From an uncultured Bacillota bacterium (lineage in GTDB: Bacteria; Bacillota; Clostridia; Oscillospirales; Oscillospiraceae): DNA of 64,000 bases. Below, in pieces: positions 26,265 to 34,329 of this stretch. Positions within the stretch are counted from its first letter, which is position 1. Every line of letters begins with the position of its first letter. The stretch spans positions 1 to 64,000 of the forward strand of contig CANPFP010000001.1 in assembly GCA_947573385.1 (NCBI GenBank), in the 5' to 3' direction. The position numbers were made by a program, and so were the translations under genes. The notes beneath the pieces were generated by a model, which did no database searches, had not been told where the DNA came from, and saw only the letters and a list, made by a program, of their open reading frames with translations.

Positions 26265-27200
26265 ATGAGCACCTATCGCATCGGCATCGACGCCGGAGGC
26301 ACCAAAGTGGCTTACGGCCTGTTCGACGAAGAAAACCATCTGCTGGACCGCTTTCAGCAGCCCACCCCCATCGAGGCCGACGGCCCCGCCTTCTGCGGCA
26401 TGGTAATCGACTCCATCCACACTATTTTGGAAAAAAACCGTCTCACCCTGGCCGACCTGGCGGGGATTGGCGTGTGCATGCCCTCCTTTATCCTCTTCGA
26501 GCAGGGGTATGTGTGTATGACCTCCGCCATGGTAAACATCCGGGACTTCGCCATGCGGGACTACCTGGCCCAGCGGCTGGGGGTTCCCATCGTGCTGGAC
26601 AACGACAGCAACGTGGCCGCTCTGGCGGAACACCGCTTCGGTGCGGGACAGGGCAGCCGGCACATGATTTATATGGCCACCAGTACCGGCATCGGCAGCG
26701 GGCTGATCCTCAATGGGCAGCTCTTTCGGGGCAGCTACGGCTGGGCGGGCGAGTGCGGCCACATGCTCATCACCCCCGACGAGGGGGAACTGTGCGGCTG
26801 CCGGAACAAGGGCTGTTTCATGTCCTGGGGAGCAGGCCGGTATCTCCCCGCCCAGATTCGGAAAAAATCCGCCGGCCGGAAGACCATTATGGACCTGGGC
26901 CCCAATCTGGACGGCGCCGAGCTGCGCCGGGCCTGCGAGACGGGAGACCCCTTCGCCCTGGAGATGCTGGACCAGACCGCCCACTACATCGGTGTGTGCG
27001 CCTTCAACATTTACCAGCTGCTTAACGTCAATCTCTATGTCTTTGGCGGCGGATTGGTCAACTTTGGCCCTCTTCTTTTCGACCGGGTGCGGACCGAATT
27101 TGACCGGTATAACCACATCCCCCAGCCGGTGGACTTCCGCTTTGCCCAGCTGAAACAGGATTTTGGCATCATCGGCGCGGCCGAGCTGCTGCGGAGCTGA
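26265..27200 (+). CDS. ROK-family sugar kinase
   Basis: The 311-residue protein has the ROK ATP motif IGIDAGGTKVAYG at residues 5-17, the second phosphate motif MATSTGIGSGLI, the substrate loop DNDSNVAALAE, GECGHM and a zinc-knuckle CGCRNKGC. The residues after the knuckle are CFMSWGAG instead of the usual GC(I/L)E, so the Glu found in most glucokinase-type ROKs is missing. In this locus it is the obvious candidate to phosphorylate the imported substrate at C6 before the GRE. AAGGAG lies 8 nt before the ATG. Substrate is not read from sequence. Confidence 0.92.
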   Translation: MSTYRIGIDAGGTKVAYGLFDEENHLLDRFQQPTPIEADGPAFCGMVIDSIHTILEKNRLTLADLAGIGVCMPSFILFEQGYVCMTSAMVNIRDFAMRDYLAQRLGVPIVLDNDSNVAALAEHRFGAGQGSRHMIYMATSTGIGSGLILNGQLFRGSYGWAGECGHMLITPDEGELCGCRNKGCFMSWGAGRYLPAQIRKKSAGRKTIMDLGPNLDGAELRRACETGDPFALEMLDQTAHYIGVCAFNIYQLLNVNLYVFGGGLVNFGPLLFDRVRTEFDRYNHIPQPVDFRFAQLKQDFGIIGAAELLRS

Positions 27201-27220
27201 TTGCGCTTTGTTCATGATTG

Positions 27221-27236
27221 TGCACTAATTAGCGCA
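27221..27236. promoter_or_regulatory. Candidate operator before the sugar ABC operon
   Basis: TGCACTAATTAGCGCA is palindromic at 14 of 16 positions and lies 165 nt before the binding-protein ATG. Two similar TTGTTCA boxes flank it (27209-27215 and 27254-27260). The promoter of the ABC operon probably lies in 27240-27300, but I cannot place convincing boxes. Confidence 0.35.
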
Positions 27237-27400
27237 GATTAAGGATTTTTACTTTGTTCACAATCGCTTAGAATGAACTTACATAAAACTACAGAAATCC
27301 AACCAAATTTTGTGCATCCTAACGGAGCGCCAATCTGTGCTCAGCAGGGAGCGTCCCCTGTTGACAATACATCAATCCGAACAATATGAGGAGGAAAAAC

Positions 27401-28414
27401 ATGAAAAAGAAAATTACTGCTCTCCTGCTGGCCATGTCCATGGCCCTGGCCCTCGCCGCCTGCGGCGGCGGAAACCCCGGCACTCCCTCTAGCACCGGCA
27501 GCAACCCCAGCACCCCCTCTACAGGCAGCGGCACTTCCTCCGCTGGCGGCGACGTTATCAAGGCTGTCTACTGCGCTTCCATGAACAACGAGTCCCAGGC
27601 CTTTGCCTACAAGATGTTCCAGAAGCATGAGGCCGAGTTTGGTATGAAGGTCGACGTTCTGGACGACCAGGGCGATGCCGCCAAGCAGGCCGAGAATGTG
27701 CAGCAGGCCGCTGCTCAGGGCTATCAGTGGATCATCGCCAACCCCTGCGATGCTGCTGGTCTGGTAACTGCCTACAAGGCCATCAAGGAAAACAACCCCG
27801 ACGTGCTCCTGTCCACCTACTCCGCCGACATCACTGAGGAAGCCTACCGCGACTTCTTCGTGGGCATCAACGACACCGAAGCCGGCATCACCGCCGCCAA
27901 CGCCTTTATCGAGAAGTTCCCCAACGGCTGCAAGATGGTCGAGATCGGCGGTCAGGCCGGCCACAACGCCCAGATTCTCCGCCACGACGGCTTCATGTCC
28001 GTTATGAAGGATCACCCCGAGTTTGAGATTCTGGACTGCCAGAACACCGAGCACTGGGCCTCTGACGAGGCGCAGGCCATCGCCGAGGACTTTGTTACCA
28101 AGTATGGCGACGACATCGAGGCCGTCTTCTGCCACTGGGACAACGGTGCCACCGGCATCATCAACGCCCTCCAGGCTCAGGGCATGAACGACGTGCTCAT
28201 CGTGGCCGTGGACGGCTGCCGCGCCGGCTTCGATCAGGTCAGCGACGGTACCCAGTATGCCACCATTATGAATAACTTTGAGACCGACTCTGTGGACTCC
28301 ATGACCCTGGCCGTGAAGGCCCTGAAGGGTGAGGAGGTCCCCTCCACCAACTTCATCAAGATGGATATCGTTACCCTGGACAACATTAACGACTTCACCG
28401 CTCCCGAGTGGTAA
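27401..28414 (+). CDS. Sugar ABC transporter substrate-binding lipoprotein (RbsB-like)
   Basis: The 337-residue protein has a lipoprotein signal (MKKKITALLLAMSMALALAAC) and a Ser/Thr/Pro/Gly linker. The periplasmic-binding-protein-like I fold follows, with paired elements such as KQAENVQQAAAQGYQWIIANPCDAAG near residue 100, GHNAQILRHDGF and the C-terminal hinge motif VAVDG. RbsB-type proteins bind monosaccharides or cyclitols. The ATG at 27401 follows GAGGAGGA. It heads an importer operon directly downstream of the ROK kinase. Confidence 0.93.
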   Translation: MKKKITALLLAMSMALALAACGGGNPGTPSSTGSNPSTPSTGSGTSSAGGDVIKAVYCASMNNESQAFAYKMFQKHEAEFGMKVDVLDDQGDAAKQAENVQQAAAQGYQWIIANPCDAAGLVTAYKAIKENNPDVLLSTYSADITEEAYRDFFVGINDTEAGITAANAFIEKFPNGCKMVEIGGQAGHNAQILRHDGFMSVMKDHPEFEILDCQNTEHWASDEAQAIAEDFVTKYGDDIEAVFCHWDNGATGIINALQAQGMNDVLIVAVDGCRAGFDQVSDGTQYATIMNNFETDSVDSMTLAVKALKGEEVPSTNFIKMDIVTLDNINDFTAPEW

Positions 28415-28427
28415 GCGAATGAACCAA

Positions 28428-28462
28428 AAGGGCTCGCTTCGTTTCGAGCGAAGCGGGCCCTT
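28428..28462 (+). other. 14-bp intercistronic hairpin after the sugar-binding protein gene
   Basis: AAGGGCTCGCTTCG (28428-28441) pairs with CGAAGCGGGCCCTT (28449-28462), with a single G-U pair and a 7-nt loop, 14 nt after the stop. There is no T-run; it probably protects the binding-protein mRNA and limits downstream expression. Confidence 0.75.
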
Positions 28463-28473
28463 CCTGATATCAG

Positions 28474-28531
28474 GCGGGTTTTAGGCTGCCCTGGAACACT
28501 CCCCCGCCGTCCAGGGCATCAAAAAGCCCGC
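28474..28531 (+). other. Second large stem-loop before the sugar ABC ATPase gene
   Basis: An inner stem TGCCCTGGA/TCCAGGGCA (28487-28495 with 28510-28518) is enclosed by GCGGGTTTT/AAAA-G-CCCGC (28474-28482 with 28522-28531). It directly follows the first hairpin, giving a tandem structured spacer of about 100 nt. Confidence 0.6.
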
Positions 28532-28583
28532 TGGGACGCGCAGCGGTGCCGCAGCGCAAATTTGATGTAACGAGGAGATTGGC

Positions 28584-30071
28584 ATGGAAACTAAAAACAG
28601 CGAGTACATCCTTACCATGTCCCATGTGAACAAGAGCTTCCCCGGCGTCAAGGCCCTGGATGACGTATCCATCCGGGTCAAACGGGGCGAGGTCCACGGC
28701 CTGGTGGGCGAAAACGGCGCCGGCAAATCCACGCTGATGAAGATTCTCTCCGGCGTCTACACCAAGGACAGCGGCGAGGTGGTCTTCGACGGGCAGGTCA
28801 TTGAGAAGACCACCCCTGTGGAATCCCTCAACCGGGGCATGAGCATTATCTATCAGGAGTTTAACCTGGTGCAGACCATGACGGTGGGCGAAAACATCTT
28901 TATGGGCCGCTTTAAGGAAGTGGGCGGCATGCGGGGCACCCACAAGAAGGCCCGGGAGCTGCTGGACAGCATCGGCAGCAAGATCCGAACCCACACCTTG
29001 GTGAAGGACCTGTCCACCTCTGAGATGCAGATGGTGGAGATCGCCAAGGCCTTGTCCTTCAATTCCAAGCTCATCATCATGGACGAACCCTCCAGCTCCC
29101 TCACCGCCGACGAGCTGAAGGCCCTGTTTCAGATTGTCCGCCAGCTGGTGCAGCAGGGCATCTCGGTGATCTACATAAGCCACAAGCTGGACGAAATTTT
29201 TGAGCTGTGCGACAGTATCACCATCATGCGGGACGGCCACGTTATCGACAGCAAACCGGTGGCCGATCTCACCCGGGCCGAGATGATTACAAAGATGGTG
29301 GGCCGGGAGATCGAGAACGAGTACCCGCCCCGCCCCGAGTGCGTAGGCGATGTGCTGCTGGAGGTGAGCAATCTCAACTCTCACAAGCTCCACGACGTAT
29401 CCTTCCAGCTGCACCGGGGCGAAATTCTTGGCCTGGTGGGCCTGGTGGGAGCGGGGCGCACCGAGATGATTCGGGCCCTCTTCGGTGCGGACCATGTCCG
29501 CTCCATTGACGTGAAGATGGAGGGCAAGCCCGTCCATATCAAAAATCCCCGGGACGCCATCGCCCTGGGCATGGCCCTGGTCCCTGAGGACCGGAAGCTG
29601 CAAGGTTTGGTGCTCCCCTTCAGCGTGGGCGCCAACATCTCCATGGCCGCCTTGAAAAACATCTCCAGCGGGCCGCTGAAGGTGGTCAACGGCTCCAAGG
29701 AGAAGGAGCTCTCCCAGCGCCAGATTGAGGACCTGCTCATCAAGACCCCCTCGGCCGAGACCAAGGTGGTCTCTCTGTCCGGCGGCAACCAGCAGAAGTG
29801 CGTTCTGGGCCGCTGGCTGGAGATGAACCCCAAGGTACTGATTTTAGACGAACCCACCCGCGGCATCGACGTGGGCGCCAAGTTTGAAATTTACCTGCTG
29901 ATGAAACGCATCGTGGAAAACGGCGGCTCCATCATCCTCATCTCCTCGGAGCTGCCCGAGGTGCTGAATATGAGCAACCGGGTGCTGGCCGTCTGCGAGG
30001 GCCGGATCACCGGCGAGTTTAACCCCGTTACCGACTCCGTGGACACCATCATGGATAAGGTGTTGGGTTAA
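28584..30071 (+). CDS. Sugar ABC transporter ATP-binding protein, double-domain (MglA/RbsA-like)
   Basis: The 495-residue protein has two ABC domains. The first has Walker A GENGAGKST (about 45-53), signature LSTSEMQMVEIAKAL and Walker B IIMDEPSSSL. The second has the degenerate Walker A GLVGAGRTE, the intact signature LSGGNQQKCVLGRWL and LILDEPTRGIDVG. This asymmetry is typical of carbohydrate CUT2 importers. It energises the two permeases that follow. A GAGGAGA site precedes the ATG, after two hairpins. Confidence 0.95.
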   Translation: METKNSEYILTMSHVNKSFPGVKALDDVSIRVKRGEVHGLVGENGAGKSTLMKILSGVYTKDSGEVVFDGQVIEKTTPVESLNRGMSIIYQEFNLVQTMTVGENIFMGRFKEVGGMRGTHKKARELLDSIGSKIRTHTLVKDLSTSEMQMVEIAKALSFNSKLIIMDEPSSSLTADELKALFQIVRQLVQQGISVIYISHKLDEIFELCDSITIMRDGHVIDSKPVADLTRAEMITKMVGREIENEYPPRPECVGDVLLEVSNLNSHKLHDVSFQLHRGEILGLVGLVGAGRTEMIRALFGADHVRSIDVKMEGKPVHIKNPRDAIALGMALVPEDRKLQGLVLPFSVGANISMAALKNISSGPLKVVNGSKEKELSQRQIEDLLIKTPSAETKVVSLSGGNQQKCVLGRWLEMNPKVLILDEPTRGIDVGAKFEIYLLMKRIVENGGSIILISSELPEVLNMSNRVLAVCEGRITGEFNPVTDSVDTIMDKVLG

Positions 30072-30083
30072 GGAGGGATGGCA

Positions 30084-31073
30084 ATGAAAAAGACACAAAA
30101 AATCGACTCTCAGACCGTCATCCGCTTCATCATGGACCATATGCTGGTGGTCATCCTCATCGCACTGGCCATCATCACCGCCATGGTGGAGCCCAAGTTC
30201 CTCAAGGTCAGCAACCTGACCAACATCATGCGCCAGTTCGGCGCCCTGTCCTTTGTGGCCCTGGGCCTGACCTTCGCCATCATCTGCGGCTTTATTGACC
30301 TGTCCATCCCCGGCATGCTGAATATCTGCGCCGTCATGTCGGTCATTCTGGTCAACCCCCTGGGTCAGGTGGGCGCGCTGATTATGACCCTGATCTTTGG
30401 CCTGTTCGCCGGCTTCCTCAACGGAGCCCTCATCACCCGAAGCGGCGGCACCACCCAGGCGGAGGGTTTGTTTATCACCTTCGGCATGTCACAGGTGTGG
30501 TCGGCGGCGGCCATGCTCATCAGCGACGGCAAGACCCAGCAGCTGCGCTGGTGCGACAGGCCCTACACCATTTTTAAGTTCATGGGCAGCTACAACGTCT
30601 TCGGGGTGATTCCCATTGCCATGGTCCTCTTTGTGGCTGTCATGCTGATTTTGAACTTCTACCACAAGCGGACCTACTCCGGCCGCTGCATGTCCCTGGC
30701 CGGCGGCAACAAGACCGCCGCCAACCTGGCGGGCATTCATGTCAACGTGACCATCATGCGTACCCTGGCAATCGGCGGCATGATGACTGCTATGGGCGCA
30801 CTGATGCTGGTCAGCCGGGTCACCAACGCCTCCCCCACCGTGGGCCTGGGCTACGACAACGACGCCATCCTCTCGGTGGTGGTGGGCGGCACCTCTCTGG
30901 CCGGCGGCAAGGGCAACGTGCTGGGCACCATGCTGGGCGTGCTGCTGGTCACGCTGCTGTCCAACTGCATGAACCTGCTGGGCGTGTCCAACCATATGCA
31001 GTATGTGATGAAGGGCGCGGTTCTGATTTTCGCCATCTGGGCCGACAACCGCAAGAACCTGCATAGCAACTGA
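30084..31073 (+). CDS. Sugar ABC transporter permease (CUT2), first subunit
   Basis: The 329-residue membrane protein has about nine hydrophobic segments and the CUT2 permease motif GGNKTAANLAGIHVN near residue 210, with GGTSLAGGKGNVLGT near 270. I use the ATG at 30084 because the AGGAGGG site (30071-30077) abuts the alternative ATG at 30078. It starts 12 nt after the ATPase stop and pairs with the next gene to form a heterodimeric channel. Confidence 0.92.
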   Translation: MKKTQKIDSQTVIRFIMDHMLVVILIALAIITAMVEPKFLKVSNLTNIMRQFGALSFVALGLTFAIICGFIDLSIPGMLNICAVMSVILVNPLGQVGALIMTLIFGLFAGFLNGALITRSGGTTQAEGLFITFGMSQVWSAAAMLISDGKTQQLRWCDRPYTIFKFMGSYNVFGVIPIAMVLFVAVMLILNFYHKRTYSGRCMSLAGGNKTAANLAGIHVNVTIMRTLAIGGMMTAMGALMLVSRVTNASPTVGLGYDNDAILSVVVGGTSLAGGKGNVLGTMLGVLLVTLLSNCMNLLGVSNHMQYVMKGAVLIFAIWADNRKNLHSN

Positions 31074-31086
31074 GGAGGTGTGAAGA

Positions 31087-32088
31087 ATGGAACAGAAGGC
31101 TTATACATTACAGGACAGAGCCAAGGGCTTCGGCACCTTCCTCTATGGGCATAAGGCCATCGCCGCCATCGCCCTGCTCTACCTGATTATGCTGTTTTAC
31201 AGCTTCGGCAATACCACCAGCTTCTTCTCCAGCTACTCCCAGACGCTGATTTTTCAAAAATCCACCGTCAACATTATTGTGGCCTGCGGCGTTACCTTCG
31301 CGGTTATGGTCCACTCCATCGACCTGTCCATCGGCGGTATGCTGGCTCTGTCCGGCGTGCTGGTCATCAAGTTCATGGAGGTCATGCCCGCCTGGCTGGC
31401 CATCATCTGCACCATCGCCATCGGCATGCTGGTGGGCGCCGTCAACGGCTTCTTCATCGTCCACCAGAAGCTGGAGGGCTTCATTGTCACCCTGGGTATG
31501 GGCGTACTGCTGAAGGGCGTCGCCCTTCAGCTCACCAACGCCCACCCCATCTCCGCCGACCTGTCCTTTAACGACCTGGCTATGGGTAACCACCTGGTCT
31601 TCGGGCTGGCCAAAATCCCCAACATGGTCATTATCATGCTGCTCATCGTGCTGATCTTCAGCCTGATTCTGCGGTACACCCAATTTGGCCGGAACATATA
31701 CGCCATCGGCGGCGACTACGGCGTGGCTGAGTACGCCGGCGTCCCCGCTGTGCGGCAGAAGTGGATGGCCTTTATCCTCTCCGCCGGGCTGACCACCGTG
31801 GCAGGCATTGTCAACTCCTCCTACCTGTGCGCCGGCAACGCCAACTATGGCGACATGACCGCCATGATCGTCAACTGCGCCGTGGTGGTGGGCGGCACCT
31901 CCATGGCAGGCGGTGTGGGCGGCGTGTGGCAGTCCGCCATCGGTGTGCTGTTCTTCTCCGCTCTGGAGATCACCCTGCAGAACCTGGTGCCCAACGCCTA
32001 TATCATCCAGCTTATTCAGGGCTTCGTCATCGTGGCCATCCTGTTCCTGGACAGCTATGACAACAAGCGCAAGCGCGAGCAGGTGTAA
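31087..32088 (+). CDS. Sugar ABC transporter permease (CUT2), second subunit
   Basis: The 333-residue permease is homologous to the preceding one. It has about nine hydrophobic segments, AVMVHSIDLSIGGMLALSG near residue 75, IGGDYGVAEYAGVPAVRQKW near 206 and the GGTSMAGGVGGVWQSAIGVL motif near 270. GAGGAGGTG precedes the ATG, 13 nt after the first permease. Two distinct permeases with one double ATPase is a common CUT2 arrangement. Confidence 0.92.
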   Translation: MEQKAYTLQDRAKGFGTFLYGHKAIAAIALLYLIMLFYSFGNTTSFFSSYSQTLIFQKSTVNIIVACGVTFAVMVHSIDLSIGGMLALSGVLVIKFMEVMPAWLAIICTIAIGMLVGAVNGFFIVHQKLEGFIVTLGMGVLLKGVALQLTNAHPISADLSFNDLAMGNHLVFGLAKIPNMVIIMLLIVLIFSLILRYTQFGRNIYAIGGDYGVAEYAGVPAVRQKWMAFILSAGLTTVAGIVNSSYLCAGNANYGDMTAMIVNCAVVVGGTSMAGGVGGVWQSAIGVLFFSALEITLQNLVPNAYIIQLIQGFVIVAILFLDSYDNKRKREQV

Positions 32089-32120
32089 CAACTTAATAGA
32101 TCGGAAAGGTCGTGTCTTCT

Positions 32121-32987
32121 ATGAAAGAGCAAAACTATCTGGACAATCTGGTGGGCGTATTCGGCCAACCCGTGGCGGAGAACCCCGGCGTGGTCATTCA
32201 GGACGCCGCCTTCCAGGCGATGGGCCTGGAGCGCTGGCACTTTCTCACCCTGGACGTGGACAAGGATCAGCTGGAAAACGCCATCAACGGCCTGAAGGCC
32301 TTCAAAATGCGGGGCATCAACTGCACCATCCCCCACAAGATTTCGGTGATGCAGTATCTGGACGAGATTTCCGAGAGCGCCAAACTCATCGGCGCAGTGA
32401 ACATGATCGTTAACGATAACGGCCGTCTCTTCGGCGAGAACACCGACGGCAAGGGCTTTATGATGAGCCTGGCCTCCAACGGCGTGGAGGTGGCCGGCAA
32501 AAAGACGGTGGTCTTCGGCGCCGGCGGTGCGGCTCGGGCCATCTGTGTGGAGATGGGACTGGCCGGCGTGGCTGATATCACCATTGTCAACCGGGCCCAG
32601 GACCGCCCCTTGGGCGACGCCCTTATGGATATCCTGCGCAAGAACACCAAAACCGAATGCCGCTACATCGACTGGGACGGCCCCTTCTCCATCCCTGAGG
32701 GCACCGACGTCGTGGTCAATGCCACCTCCGTGGGTCTGTACCCCGATGTGGATGCCATGCCCAATATCGACCTGGACTCCATCAAGCCCACCATGTTTGT
32801 CCAGGACGTAATCCCCAATCCCACCGAAACCGCCTTCATCCGTGAGATGCGCCGCCGGGGCATCCCCTGCGCCACCGGGGCGGGCATGCTCATCAACCAG
32901 GCCGCGCTGAATATCGAGATGTGGACCGGCCAGAAGCCGGACAAGGACGTTATGTACCAGGCCTTGGAGAAAGCTCTGGGCGACTGA
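32121..32987 (+). CDS. AroE/YdiB-like dehydrogenase with altered substrate pocket
   Basis: The 288-residue protein has the shikimate/quinate dehydrogenase fold: catalytic Lys in GINCTIPHK, GAVNMIVND, catalytic Asp in ENTDGKGF, Rossmann loop FGAGGAARAI, the cofactor-site NRAQD and GMLINQAAL. The serine pair that holds the shikimate carboxylate (HS.SP in AroE and YdiB) is replaced by AENPGV, so the substrate is unlikely to be shikimate. It sits 32 nt behind the sugar permeases, suggesting oxidation or reduction of a cyclic polyol from the same pathway. ATG 32121 (GGAAAGG, 12 nt) is preferred over GTG 32112. Confidence 0.85.
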   Translation: MKEQNYLDNLVGVFGQPVAENPGVVIQDAAFQAMGLERWHFLTLDVDKDQLENAINGLKAFKMRGINCTIPHKISVMQYLDEISESAKLIGAVNMIVNDNGRLFGENTDGKGFMMSLASNGVEVAGKKTVVFGAGGAARAICVEMGLAGVADITIVNRAQDRPLGDALMDILRKNTKTECRYIDWDGPFSIPEGTDVVVNATSVGLYPDVDAMPNIDLDSIKPTMFVQDVIPNPTETAFIREMRRRGIPCATGAGMLINQAALNIEMWTGQKPDKDVMYQALEKALGD

Positions 32988-32998
32988 TCTCCACAGAA

Positions 32999-33035
32999 AA
33001 CCGGGTCCAGCTGAGTAAATCAGCCGGACCCGGTT
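32999..33035. terminator. Terminator between convergent operons
   Basis: AACCGGGTCC (32999-33008) pairs with GGACCCGGTT (33026-33035), with an inner GCTGA/TCAGC pairing, and is followed by CTTTG. It can end the sugar ABC operon and, in reverse, the dpaL gene. Confidence 0.8.
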
Positions 33036-33046
33036 CTTTGCTGTGT

Positions 33047-34249
33047 TTATATGGCAGGATATGCTCCGTCCCAGACAATTTTACGGTAGTTCTCCGGATC
33101 GGTGTCCCCCTCGGTAGAGAACAGCAGCGCCCGGCTGGAGCCGTCCAGCTCCAGGTCCTCCCGCAGCTCCCGGCAGTCGTCGTCCTCCATCAGGACGGAG
33201 ATCACCCCCATGCCCACGGCTCCCGACTCCCCCGCCGTCACCGCCGGGTCGCCCTTCACCGGAGCGGCCAGCATCCGCATCCCCCGGGCGCTCACCCAGT
33301 CGGGGCAGGACACAAAGGCGGTGGCGTGGCTGCGCAGGATGTCCCAGGAAATGGGGTTGGGCTCGCCGCAGGCCAGCCCCGCCATGATGGTCCGCAAGTC
33401 GCCCCCCACCATGCGCATCTTGCCGTCCCCGGCTATGGCGCTCTGATAGTGGCAGTCCGCCGCTTCCGCCTCCATAACCACAAATTTCGGCGGATGTTCC
33501 GGATAGCGGTTGACAAAATAACCGGCCACGGCCCCCGCCATACTGCCCACACCCGCCTGGAGGAACACGTGGGTGGGACGCTCCTCCATCTGCTCCGCCG
33601 CCTCGTCGGCCATGGTGGCATAGCCCTGCATAATCCAGGAGGGTATCTCCTCATACCCCTCCCAGGCGGTGTCCTGAATCACTACGCCGTGGGCCGTCCC
33701 AGCGGCCTCAGCGGCGGCCATGCGGACACAGTCGTCGTAGTTGACCTCCTCAATGGTCACCTGAGCGTCTTCCTTGGCGATGTTGTCAAAGCGGCTTCTG
33801 GCACTGCCCTTGGGCATGTGGACTACCGCCTTCTGTCCCAGCCGGCTGGCCGCCCAGGCCACTCCCCTGCCGTGGTTGCCGTCGGTGGCGGTAAAAAAGG
33901 TGGCCTGCCCAAATTCCTCCCGGAACCGGGCGCTGGTGAGGTATTCATAGGTCAGCTCCGACACATCCCGTCCCAGCTCCCCGGCGATATGCCGGGCAAT
34001 GGCAAAGGAGCCCCCCAGCACCTTAAAGGCGTTGAGACCGAAACGGAAGGACTCGTCCTTGACCCACAGGCCACCCAGGCCCAGCCGCCGGGCCATGCCG
34101 TCCAGCCGGACCAGCGGGGTAGCGGCATACTGGGGAAAGGAGCGGTGGAAAGCCCGGGCCTTGGCCGCGTTTTCCAGGGACATAATGCTCAGGCAGCTGT
34201 CCCCGCTGGGGGGCAGGCGGTTCAGGGTCCATTTCATGCGGTCGGTCAT
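33047..34249 (-). CDS. dpaL: Diaminopropionate ammonia-lyase
   Basis: The 400-residue PLP fold-type II enzyme has the cofactor lysine in KDESFRFGLNAFKVLGG (Lys76), the phosphate-binding glycine run GVGSMAGAV, ATDGNHGRGVAW and the C-terminal GESGAVGMG. DpaL converts 2,3-diaminopropionate to pyruvate and two ammonia. The ATG at 34249 follows GGAGGAGA and gives the family's normal length. It lies downstream of ridA, which hydrolyses reactive enamine intermediates of this kind of enzyme, though a terminator separates them. Confidence 0.93.
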   Translation of the reverse strand: MTDRMKWTLNRLPPSGDSCLSIMSLENAAKARAFHRSFPQYAATPLVRLDGMARRLGLGGLWVKDESFRFGLNAFKVLGGSFAIARHIAGELGRDVSELTYEYLTSARFREEFGQATFFTATDGNHGRGVAWAASRLGQKAVVHMPKGSARSRFDNIAKEDAQVTIEEVNYDDCVRMAAAEAAGTAHGVVIQDTAWEGYEEIPSWIMQGYATMADEAAEQMEERPTHVFLQAGVGSMAGAVAGYFVNRYPEHPPKFVVMEAEAADCHYQSAIAGDGKMRMVGGDLRTIMAGLACGEPNPISWDILRSHATAFVSCPDWVSARGMRMLAAPVKGDPAVTAGESGAVGMGVISVLMEDDDCRELREDLELDGSSRALLFSTEGDTDPENYRKIVWDGAYPAI

Positions 34250-34288
34250 CCTGTTCTCCTCCATTCAAAACAATTGATTTCCGTATAA

Positions 34289-34326
34289 AAAAACGCCGAA
34301 GGGGACAGGCCCTCTTCGGCGTTTTT
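34289..34326 (-). terminator. Strong terminator between ridA and dpaL
   Basis: AAAAACGCCGAAG (34289-34301) pairs with CTTCGGCGTTTTT (34314-34326), with T-tracts on both strands, immediately after the ridA stop. dpaL would need read-through or its own promoter. Confidence 0.88.
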
Positions 34327-34329
34327 TGC

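Noticed and set aside
27361..27390. TTGACA plus TATGAG as promoter of the sugar-binding protein gene
   Set aside because: The supposed -10 overlaps the Shine-Dalgarno, so the transcript would start at or past the ribosome site.
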